A stretch of 22,505 bases of DNA, from the IMG/VR virus record IMGVR_UViG_3300008952_000326, positions 1-22,505 of that record. One strand, written 5' to 3'. The first letter of the stretch is position 1; each line of letters opens with the position of its first letter. This document shows positions 12,588-19,400 of this stretch, piece after piece. Below the pieces are notes generated by a model. That model did not search any database and was not told the DNA's origin. It saw only the letters and a list, made by a program, of their open reading frames with translations. This DNA comes from a virus. The position numbers and the translations under genes are program-made.

Positions 12588-13254
12588 TTTCGAATGGGAA
12601 GTTATCGACAGAGGAGAAATCATCGGCGGCTCGGATGTCGCAGCCATCCTCGGCTTTTCCAAGTGGACTACGCCACAGCAGCTTCTCGAAAGAAAAGCTC
12701 TTGGAAAAGAAGTCAAAGTAAACGAGCCAATGTTCTGGGGAACACAGCTCGAATCCGCTATCGCAGATGTCTACGCTGAACGGTACTGTGACGACGAGCA
12801 TACAATCTTTGACCCAGTTAAGGACTGGGACAAAGGGCATCAGGTTCGTCATCCCGATTACCCTTGGCTCGCAGCATCACCCGACAGGCTCATCCTCAAA
12901 GGAGACAAGATTGTCGGTGGCCTTGAGATTAAAAACATCGGCACCTTCTCTAAGAAATCGTGGAGAGAAGGAGTGCCGATCTACTACCAGACTCAAGCCC
13001 AGACCTACATGATGGTATTCGGTTTGCCATCATGGGAGTTCTATGTTCTCTGTGGAGGACAATCAGTATTCCATATTGAGCTTGAGGAGAATCCCACCAT
13101 GCAGGAAAAGATCCTTGCTGAAGGCGTCAAGTTTTACAGGATGCTCACCATGTGTGATAACCTGCTTATCGAAGAAGCTTTAAGTCAATACGAAAAACTA
13201 CTAGGAGAAGACAATGAAAAAAGAGACCACGCTATCCCGATGGGGAAGATATAA
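12574..13254 (+). CDS. YqaJ-type phage exonuclease (PD-(D/E)XK), 226 aa
   Basis: YqaJ/lambda-exonuclease-like enzymes resect double-stranded DNA ends so that an annealing protein can recombine them. All family signatures are visible: IIGGSDVAAILGFSKWTTP (residues 16-34), FWGTQLESAIADVY (54-67, E60), WLAASPDRLI (98-107, D104), GGLEIKN (115-121, E118 and K120), and YYQTQAQTYMMVFGL (137-151). The catalytic D...E-x-K is intact. The length is normal. The ATG at 12574 follows AAAGGA and overlaps the previous gene by 14 bp. It fits with the annealing protein and SSB upstream as a recombination set. Confidence 0.92.
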   Translation: MQLTDFEWEVIDRGEIIGGSDVAAILGFSKWTTPQQLLERKALGKEVKVNEPMFWGTQLESAIADVYAERYCDDEHTIFDPVKDWDKGHQVRHPDYPWLAASPDRLILKGDKIVGGLEIKNIGTFSKKSWREGVPIYYQTQAQTYMMVFGLPSWEFYVLCGGQSVFHIELEENPTMQEKILAEGVKFYRMLTMCDNLLIEEALSQYEKLLGEDNEKRDHAIPMGKI

Positions 13255-13555
13255 GACCATGATCAAGAACACCGTGGTCGAAGATACCGCATCGGATAAT
13301 CTCAACGAACGCATGGAAGAAGTTCTAAACACTGCCGTCGCGCTCGATCTTTGCAGCTCTGCTCTCGTTAAGCTCGCAGAGGAATGGGGCAATGAAGATG
13401 CGCATGACGACGTAATGGAAATAGGCTACGCCCTCCAACCGATAGCTGAAGCATTCCAAGAGCTAATGGTAACTGAGGTATCTATTGCCATATCAAAGGC
13501 ACAGTCTGAAAGAGAAAAGCCTTTTCGTTTTGCGATGAAGGGCGAGGAAGTTTAA
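13214..13555 (+). CDS. Hypothetical helical protein, 113 aa
   Basis: The ATG at 13214 follows AGGAGAAGACA and lies 41 bp inside the end of the YqaJ-type gene. After a basic N-terminus (MKKETTLSRWGRYKTMIKNT), the rest is predicted helical and acidic (NLNERMEEVLNTAVALDLCS, ALQPIAEAFQELMVTEVSIA). No motif or membrane segment. It is the last plus-strand gene before the inverted duplication, and its stop (13553-13555) is followed within 15 bp by the left-arm terminator. Operon position suggests a helper of DNA metabolism, without direct support. Confidence 0.65.
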   Translation: MKKETTLSRWGRYKTMIKNTVVEDTASDNLNERMEEVLNTAVALDLCSSALVKLAEEWGNEDAHDDVMEIGYALQPIAEAFQELMVTEVSIAISKAQSEREKPFRFAMKGEEV

Positions 13556-13570
13556 CACCCGACCCCGAAA

Positions 13571-13600
13571 CAAAAAGCTACACCTGCATCACAGCTTTTG
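13571..13600 (-). terminator. Terminator of the left-arm copy (also faces plus-strand reading)
   Basis: On the minus strand CAAAAGCT and AGCTTTTTG form the stem, separated by a 13-nt loop and ending in a T-run. The same outer stem occurs in the right arm at 15043-15072. On the plus strand it follows the stop of the 13214 gene by 15 bp and could end that operon too. Confidence 0.65.
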
Positions 13601-13608
13601 AATGTCGG

Positions 13609-13634
13609 CTTGTCCATCTAACAAGATGGACAAG
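13609..13634 (-). ncRNA. Conserved 3' stem-loop, left-arm copy
   Basis: CTTGTCCATCT and AGATGGACAAG form a perfect 11-bp stem with a 4-nt loop. It lies 8 nt before the terminator on the minus strand, the same distance as in the right arm. Two base pairs differ from the right arm, and in both the partner base has changed too, so pairing is preserved. Confidence 0.65.
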
Positions 13635-14161
13635 TTCACTCGTGTCTAATCGAGAGCATCTTCAGTATGCCACTCCTCGTCTTCATAGTGATTCCATCTT
13701 GGAACCGAATCCCTTGAGTCCCTTGCTCATGGGTACAGATTTTCCATAAGCTCATATTGAACACAGATAGCAGCCAAATCTTTCTCGGAACGAAAGCACC
13801 CCGTTAAGCAGCAGGATCTGCGCCTGACTTCCGTTGGATGGATGTTCTGTCCGTAGCAACAATCGCTGTTGCCCGGTACGCTTCAACATCTTCAAGGTGA
13901 TCCCGAATAACTTCATTCGTCGGGAAAGCCTTAACCAAGCAGCGAGCCATGCAGCGTCGATACGTGCGACCATGCCCCCATGCGTCACAATCAATCTCAC
14001 CCAAGTGCATTGATGACCTATGCGATATTCTCCAACACCCGGCGTCTTGGTGCGCCTTGGCCGATCTTCGAGGAAGACGTGTTATCTATCGAACTTTTCT
14101 TCCACAGAGCCAGCATCTTGTTGTGCAGTACAGATTTCGGCTTCGGGTTTTGATGCGTCAT
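13620..14161 (-). pseudogene. Frameshifted inverted copy of the 14480 gene
   Basis: The minus strand keeps an AAAGGAG ribosome site and an ATG at 14161 matching those of the intact gene, but the frame closes at 14015 after 48 codons. Homology then continues in another frame: QDAGCW..., EIDCDAWGHGRTY and YRATAIVATD correspond to QDLCDW..., KIDFECDEWEQGRTD and YRATAKQIVATD of the intact protein. That frame stops at 13804. Homology resumes again (KIW..., EQG, EDALD-like DNA) to the 3' stem-loop. At least two or three frameshifts are needed, so no full-length product can be made. The ribosome site and the 3' structure look better kept than the frame. Confidence 0.8.
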
Positions 14162-14321
14162 TGACTCACTCCTTTGTCAGTGTGGCCTAAGAGTGTGGGT
14201 TAGAGCTTCCGTCGGCCAGCAGAGCTGTCCCATTAACGGAATCCTACGGACGTGCCAAGCCTCGACGGTCCTCGAAAAGCCGACCAGCTACGACAACCTA
14301 AGCCACTCATGCACTCAGGGA

Positions 14322-14352
14322 CCCTTGACATTCCTCGGAGGAAAGTCAAGGG
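14322..14352. other. Imperfect hairpin near the centre of the inverted duplication
   Basis: CCCTTGAC (14322-14329) pairs with GTCAAGGG (14345-14352), continued by TTCC/GGAA after one A-A mismatch, leaving a small loop. It lies close to the midpoint between the two arm start codons (14161 and 14480). TTGACA at 14325 and its mirror TTGACT on the other strand resemble -35 boxes, but no matching -10 was found on either side. Confidence 0.45.
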
Positions 14353-14479
14353 CAAGGCAAGTCCCAGTGCTAGTGTCTTCATGGTTTGTCTTGCGTGGTC
14401 CATTAACTTTTCTCAAACCTTACTACGATTGTCACGGCTCTCCCCACGGGATTGGCCAAACACTAACAAGGAGATCATC

Positions 14480-15025
14480 ATGACTTTCAAAACCCTCACC
14501 GAAATCGCACAACAAGAAGCAGGCATCCGTGTTGAAAAGATCGTAGATAACTACGACTTCCTCTTGAACGGCCAAGACTTCCAAGACTTGTGTGATTGGG
14601 AATCTCGCATGGACATCTTCCGCACTTGGGACAAGATTGATTTTGAATGTGACGAATGGGAGCAAGGCCGCACCGACGCAGCATTGGCTCACCGCTTGGA
14701 GGCTTTCAACCGCCTCGATGAAGATATTCGGAATCAAGATTCCTTGAAAATGTTGAAGCATATGTACCGAGCAACAGCAAAGCAGATTGTTGCTACGGAC
14801 CATCCCTCCAACTGGAAGGCAGGCTTGCCCTGCAAGCTTAACGAGGAGCTTGCGTTCCTCCCCAAGAAAGATTTGATCTGCGTGATCAATATGATCTCAT
14901 GGAAAATCCATGAGCAAGGGGACATCAAGGGATACCAAGAATGGAATCACTACGAAGAAGAGGAGTCTGGAAAGAGCGAAGATGCTCTCGACCAGCCACT
15001 CGCTTCACTTGACCTTCTCTTATAG
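14480..15025 (+). CDS. Hypothetical acidic protein, intact member of an inverted gene pair, 181 aa
   Basis: The start is the ATG at 14480 in the box AAGGAGATCATCATG; an in-frame upstream ATG at 14252 lies in non-coding sequence without a ribosome site and is rejected. The product is acidic, probably mostly helical and rich in Trp and Asp (DLCDWESRMDIFRTWDKIDF; YRATAKQIVATDHPSNWKAG; CVINMISWKIHEQGDIKGYQ). The C-terminus is very acidic (YEEEESGKSEDALDQPLASL). No family or active site recognised. The stop codon lies inside a stem-loop (15008-15034), and a terminator follows. It has no other plus-strand gene close by, so it is probably transcribed alone. A frameshifted copy lies inverted upstream. 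Confidence 0.7.
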   Translation: MTFKTLTEIAQQEAGIRVEKIVDNYDFLLNGQDFQDLCDWESRMDIFRTWDKIDFECDEWEQGRTDAALAHRLEAFNRLDEDIRNQDSLKMLKHMYRATAKQIVATDHPSNWKAGLPCKLNEELAFLPKKDLICVINMISWKIHEQGDIKGYQEWNHYEEEESGKSEDALDQPLASLDLLL

Positions 15026-15034
15026 AAGGTCAAG
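15008..15034 (+). ncRNA. Conserved 3' stem-loop, right-arm copy
   Basis: CTTGACCTTCT (15008-15018) and AGAAGGTCAAG (15024-15034) form a perfect 11-bp stem with a 5-nt loop. The stop codon TAG of the 14480 gene (15023-15025) spans the loop and the start of the right arm. It is followed after 8 nt by the terminator. It differs from the left-arm copy at two paired positions, both compensated. Confidence 0.65.
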
Positions 15035-15042
15035 CCTCTCAT

Positions 15043-15072
15043 CAAAAGCTGCGCCTCCGGTGTAGCTTTTTG
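15043..15072 (+). terminator. Intrinsic terminator of the 14480 gene
   Basis: AAAAGCT (15044-15050) and AGCTTTT (15064-15070) form the stem, extended inside by GCGCC/GGTGT with G-T pairs, and a T-run follows (TTTTTG). On the minus strand the same sequence could end leftward transcription from the lysis genes. Confidence 0.8.
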
Positions 15073-15108
15073 TTTACCCACCCACCCAAGGGTGTTAAAC
15101 TTCCTCTT

Positions 15109-15459
15109 ATGAAGGTGGTGTTTGAAAAACACGAATCGATTATACTGGACTCAGTGAACGCATCCCCTGAATCCAGAAGACTCATCGCTTACATCAAAGG
15201 ACTTTTCTCCGGTGAGGTTGTAGGTGCTACACCTTTGATAGATGAAGATGATCCTTCCAGTTACGTAGTTCGATATGGTAGGGGTCCCATCCGAGGGCAA
15301 CTTGTTTCCCTCGACGCCAGTCACCACCCCATCGAATCTCAGGATGCTTCATCTTCAACTCGCGCCCAAGCCAAAGCCAGACGGCAAGAACATCGGGAAA
15401 GACAACTCGGCCTGACTTTACCCCTGTCTCCCACGGAGAAAAACCAGATAGATCGCTAA
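15109..15459 (+). CDS. Doubtful ORF, 116 aa, antisense to the endolysin 3' half
   Basis: An open frame starts at the ATG at 15109 (MKVVFEKHESIILDSVNASP, then ESRRLIAYIKGLFSGEVVG). The first 40 residues look protein-like and lie in the otherwise empty 15073-15226 gap. From about 15227 the frame runs antisense to the conserved M15 domain of the endolysin, so that part is probably a shadow. No ribosome site precedes the ATG, and the terminator at 15043-15072 separates it from any plus-strand promoter. It may be a remnant or chance frame. Confidence 0.25.
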   Translation: MKVVFEKHESIILDSVNASPESRRLIAYIKGLFSGEVVGATPLIDEDDPSSYVVRYGRGPIRGQLVSLDASHHPIESQDASSSTRAQAKARRQEHRERQLGLTLPLSPTEKNQIDR

Positions 15460-15697
15460 AGTTTTCCGTATCAAGAATCAAGTCTACCGCCATTCCGTGA
15501 CAGTGAGCGCCAGACTTCCCCTTGAGCTTGGATCTTCCTTCTTCAAAAAGATATGTCTGTCTCTCGGAGGATCGGTATGTCTCAAAGATTACGAGAGGCA
15601 AACCGTTCTCCTCGATAGTCTCTGCCACCTTTTCCCATATAGGGGAAAAGGTTGGACTTAGCTTTGACAGATCTTTCTCTACAGATTTAACGCTCAT
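15227..15697 (-). CDS. M15-family peptidase endolysin, 156 aa
   Basis: The enzyme cleaves peptide cross-links in peptidoglycan to lyse the host. The M15 (VanY / L-alanoyl-D-glutamate peptidase-like) zinc site is complete: AHCHGMAVDL with H65, G68 and D72, and WDPYHIEL with H141 and E143. Other family features are the substrate-groove segment ETYRSSERQTYLFEEGRSKL and IRWGGDW (121-127) just before the second zinc motif. There is no signal peptide, so export through a holin is expected. The start overlaps the upstream holin-like gene by four bases (ATGA). It is the last gene of the leftward lysis and virion operon. A 10-bp perfect stem-loop (15627-15652) lies in its early coding region. Confidence 0.92.
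   Translation of the reverse strand: MSVKSVEKDLSKLSPTFSPIWEKVAETIEENGLPLVIFETYRSSERQTYLFEEGRSKLKGKSGAHCHGMAVDLILDTENFSDLSGFSPWETGVKSGRVVFPDVLAVWLWLGRELKMKHPEIRWGGDWRRGKQVALGWDPYHIELRNWKDHLHLSKV
15627..15652 (-). other. 10-bp perfect stem-loop within the endolysin coding region
   Basis: ACCTTTTCCC (15627-15636) pairs perfectly with GGGAAAAGGT (15643-15652) around a six-base loop. In the mRNA it lies roughly 45-70 nt after the endolysin start codon. It could slow translation of the endolysin relative to the holin; this is not shown. Confidence 0.35.
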
Positions 15698-16032
15698 TTG
15701 TTCTTCAGCCTTAACGAGTTTTTTTTGCTGGACTCGTGCAGCACAGAGATAGTTCTCAAGATAACATTCTTTTCCCTCGCCTTTGGCTGTCGTCCTAGTT
15801 CTTCTGAAACGACCTTCAAAGCCTCAGCAATCTTGTCATCGATCTTGTTGTCTGACTTGCGAGCCATCTTCTCAATCGCGAAGTACGCGCCTTCAGCGAT
15901 GCGAGAGAGGGTGATCTCTTGCTCGTTGTTGAGCTTTGCCCTTAACAACTTGATGAGCCAAGGCAGTGCCATTGTTATAACTATCGGTAATCCAATATTG
16001 CCTACCATTCCTAAGAGTTCTAGCGTGATCAT
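15694..16032 (-). CDS. Putative holin, single TM segment, 112 aa
   Basis: One hydrophobic segment (about residues 5-31, ELLGMVGNIGLPIVITMALP, then WLIKLL) is followed by a long soluble helical part (IAEGAYFAIEKMARKSDNKI, DDKIAEALKVVSEELGRQPK). This N-terminal TM plus amphipathic helix resembles holins of the LL-H type. The position directly before the endolysin, with a four-base overlap, supports the call. Its start overlaps the stop of the 54-aa gene by four bases. A structural membrane protein is the main alternative. Confidence 0.55.
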   Translation of the reverse strand: MITLELLGMVGNIGLPIVITMALPWLIKLLRAKLNNEQEITLSRIAEGAYFAIEKMARKSDNKIDDKIAEALKVVSEELGRQPKAREKNVILRTISVLHESSKKNSLRLKNK

Positions 16033-16193
16033 TTCTTACCTACCTTTTCTGCGGCCCTGTTCTTTGCCGCCTGTCCTAGTTTGGCAAAGCCCTTCTTGCC
16101 GTATTTCTTTCTGCCGATCCATGCCGCTAATGCGTCAGGATCTTCAGCGCCATCTTCCTTTAGCTCTTTGCTTAACTTCTTAAACTTGCTCAT
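16029..16193 (-). CDS. Small basic protein, 54 aa, in the lysis cassette
   Basis: This short frame lies exactly between two neighbours, with four-base overlaps at both ends (16029-16032 and 16190-16193), which makes it very likely real. It reads MSKFKKLSKELKEDGAEDPD, then ALAAWIGRKKYGKKGFAKLG and QAAKNRAAEKVGKK. The segment DPDALAAWIGRKKYGKKGF is a pattern I know from small proteins in phage lysis and structural regions, of unknown function. It is strongly basic and helical and has no membrane segment. It may bind DNA or a membrane surface. Confidence 0.8.
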   Translation of the reverse strand: MSKFKKLSKELKEDGAEDPDALAAWIGRKKYGKKGFAKLGQAAKNRAAEKVGKK

Positions 16194-16459
16194 AGCTTGC
16201 CGCCTCCCATCATTCTGTTCTTAACGTAGTCGCTGATTATGTCCAGCTTGCCCTCTTGGTTTGACAGCTCCTTCTCGATGTCTGTCAAACGCTCAAGTAC
16301 TTTGATCTGCATCTCATGAAGTTCTTTGTGGGATTCTTGAAACTGTGCAGCCTTTCCCACGAGAGCAAACATCACGATGCGATACAGGGCAATGGCCATA
16401 GCAACTGCCGCAACCAGCGTGAATCCGTACCTATCTATAAAGTGAAATGTCTCTTCCAT
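16190..16459 (-). CDS. Small membrane protein with coiled coil, 89 aa, lysis-associated
   Basis: After a short N-terminus (MEETFHFIDRYG), one TM segment (about residues 13-34, FTLVAAVAMAIALYRIVMFA) is followed by a helix of coiled-coil type (HKELHEMQIKVLERLTDIEK, then ELSNQEGKLDIISDYVKNRM). This layout is the reverse of hemolysin XhlA-type proteins and could be a holin partner, an antiholin or an inner-membrane spanin-like protein; no lipobox is present. It overlaps the 54-aa gene by four bases and follows the 1185-aa virion gene by nine bases. Confidence 0.65.
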   Translation of the reverse strand: MEETFHFIDRYGFTLVAAVAMAIALYRIVMFALVGKAAQFQESHKELHEMQIKVLERLTDIEKELSNQEGKLDIISDYVKNRMMGGGKL

Positions 16460-16468
16460 TTTTTATTC

Positions 16469-19400
16469 CTAAAACAATGTGAGTCTGGATTGGCGACGAA
16501 GTGCCTCTTCTTCCATTCTCATCTGGTCTTTGTAGGTAGCACCCTTGTATCTGGGTTCACCTTTCAACTTTCGTATTGCCTGTTGACCTCTATCGAAAGC
16601 TGCCTTCCTGTGTGTCTTAGGTATAACCCGCAATCCAAATAATGACTGAGCAATCAAGTCTCGACTCTCGACTGGTATTCCATACAGTTGGTCCCTGCTC
16701 AGTTTCGGCATGTATGTCGGTGCTGCTTCTGACGCACCGCGCAAAAGTCTTTCGGATAATGTAGGCGCTCTCTTTTCTCCGTCGAGATCTTTGACCTCCT
16801 TGGGGTCGAGCATCTTTAAGATTGGTGCCAGCCCCATCGGGTCGGGTATAGGCAGACCACCAATCTCTTCGCCCTTCCAGTCCCTGCGGCCATATCCCTC
16901 CGGCATATCAATGCCAAGCGCCTCTGTTATTCTGCCTGCCGAACTTCTCTGGTCCAGCCAAGTCAGACCTGCCTCTCCAATGGTTGTCCCTTTTCCGGCA
17001 AACCTATCCACGCTCAGTCCCAAGGTTTCTTCTGGAACCCTTGGGACGGGCGACCAGTACCTACCGGATATGTTTACTTCATCCCACTTGGGACCACCAC
17101 CAGCAAGAGATGCCTTGTTCATTATGTCTCTTAGGCCCCGGCTCACTGGGTACATGAAATCGCCGGGGAACCTAGACCTTCTTCTCTGTCTATCTTCCTT
17201 GGTGTCAGTCTGATGCTCGGCTCTCTGCCATGCGTCAAGAGTCAGATACGATTTTCTCTTGCGGAAAGGATACTCTAAATAATATCTGGTGGCTCTCCAA
17301 GGGTATGCTATGAAGGGAGCAACACCAGATTGCCGCATCCACTGAACTGCTGTCGGGAGATCTGAGTAGTCGAGCATTATATCAGATTGAAACTTTGCAG
17401 CCTCGTCAACTAGCTTGGGGTTTTTCAATGCTTGCTCTGGAGACACACCTGCTTCTTTGGCTACCTCCCGCAATCTCTTCTTGAAGAAACCATACCTTGC
17501 CATCCGGTCAACAGCCGTAAACCATTTAGCCATTCTACCGCCAGCACCAAGAACTCCGTAGCTGGCAAACTCTAATGTCTTCATTGGTAGAGCGGGCGCA
17601 CCCCTAGCAAGTGTACTCGCTCCTGCCGCAATCCTTCCACGCCCACCCTTGACTTGCTTGTCCATGTCTTTCCACATGACCTTTGCGAAATCAAAAGGGT
17701 TATGCGTCTTGATGATTGCCGAGGTGATGTCGCTAATATCTCCAACACCGCGAGCGGCTTTCGGTAACGTGCCTGTCTCAAGGAGTGCGCGATAGAATGG
17801 ATCATCCTTGTGCTTCATGAACTTGAGAGAGTCCTCCCAAACATGGCGAAACTTTGTCGGAGAAAGCGGATTGAAAGCGTCAAGGCTTTCCCCGACAACA
17901 AGGTTCGCAACACCATAGATGTTGTGGAACTGTGTGGAAAAGTTTGCAATAAGCTTGTTATGCTTAACCATATTCAGAAGCGCACGATGTGAATCTCCTA
18001 GCTTCGTGAATAGGTTTTCATAATCCTTGATATGCTTTTCCCCACCACGGATAACAGCTCTAACTCCCTTGGGAACATACATTCCCTCAAGCGCACCGTA
18101 CCTCATGATGTCGCCACCCTTAGTCATGTCTCTTGATTTGTGAAGACCTGCCTTCGGTGCCTCTATCTTAACCCATCCCTTCTTCGGGACTTTGGATGCT
18201 AGGTCTGCATTCTCTGCTACCTGCTGATAAAAACGATACCGCTCTAGGGTGTCTATCGTTTTTGGCAGCGATAGCTCCAGCGCCTCGATAAACCTATCGC
18301 CTACTGCGTAGCCTTCATCCTTCAGCTTGTTCACCCAGTCTGCACTTTTTGCTGCATACTTCCTCACGTCAGCAGCAGTCCCGGTCATACCAGTATCCAC
18401 TTCGTTCCATCTTTTCTTTAGAGAGAACCAAGTCTTCCAGTCCGGCATACCACCTGCCTGAGTTTTAACGAGAGGCAGGTAGTCTGACGCTGTTGCCTTA
18501 AAGAAATCTTCTGCAAGAAAAGTGTTGTCAGATACGCGAGCGTGTCTTCCTCTTCCCACTCCACCAAAGCCGGGCGAGGTTTTAACTTTTGTTTGATTCG
18601 CGCCTAAATCAAACAAGGTCTTCTTGATCGCAATAAGGCGATCAATGTTCTGCCGTACCGCTGGCGGAGCGTCCGGCATAATCTTCGCAGTGATCTTTGC
18701 CGCATCCCACTGCTGAGGTTTAAAGTCAAAGATAAACTGAGAGGTGTTCATGGGTATCCCGTCGTACTCCCATGTAACATACTTAGGCACTGCGCTGTCT
18801 ATCTCGTGCCTAGCGCCACCCATCAGTAATCTTTTAGTTGAGCTGTCTGGCTCCATCGCCAGAGCGACAGCTTTCTTTCTTTGAGAAACTGTTTGCAATG
18901 TACTCACCAAGGCTGTGTACATCTGAGACATTTCCTCTGGTCCTATATTCTTTTGCTTCGCCATCTTGTGTAATGGCTGCAAAACAAACTCTTCAATAAC
19001 GGCAGAGTCTGCATCCCTCTTCCGTTGGAACTTTTTCCTCAAGGCTTTAAATGGCTCCGGTGTTCCGGCATAGAGATCTATGAACGCTCGCTTCAGTCCA
19101 TTGGGAACTGGCGCTGCGTCAACAATAGATTTCCCTACGCCTCTCACGATGTCGCCGCTCTTTGTATTCTTCCAGTAAGTCATTGCTTCCTTACCAGCTT
19201 CGCTAACTTTTCTGGTACGGGCCAAAGCCTTCGAGCCTTTGGCCACAGCACCCGGCACCTTGAGAGCGGAACCTATCGGCAACCAAGCTGCCGCATCAAG
19301 TGGCTGCTCTCTCATGTACGACAAGGGTCTGGTGACAAGTGCAAGTGCATCAGCTCCGAACTCGATAGCCATTATCTCCGCTATATCTTTGGTCACTTCC

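Larger units (their letters stand above)
13564..15075. repeat. Large imperfect inverted duplication (gene plus flanks)
   Basis: Reading 13564-14240 on the minus strand gives a sequence clearly homologous to 14400-15075 on the plus strand. Similarity covers the end of the upstream leader (GGCCA, then a CACT/AAC-type stretch, then AAGGAG), the ATG, the whole coding region and the 3' hairpin plus terminator. Exact shared blocks include GATTGTTGCTACGGAC (minus-strand 13849-13864; plus-strand 14785-14800) and GAAGATGCTCTCGA (minus-strand 13650-13663; plus-strand 14978-14991). Indels are common and identity is roughly 70 per cent by eye. The arms are separated by about 160 bp of less similar sequence holding a hairpin. 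Confidence 0.85.

Noticed and set aside
13752-14000. 82-aa minus-strand frame in the left arm
   Set aside because: It is an out-of-frame reading of the decayed gene copy; the frame similar to the intact protein is the neighbouring one.
14190-14320. Possible tRNA or structured RNA in the centre of the duplication
   Set aside because: Short complementary pieces exist, but no cloverleaf with a proper T-loop or anticodon arm could be drawn.
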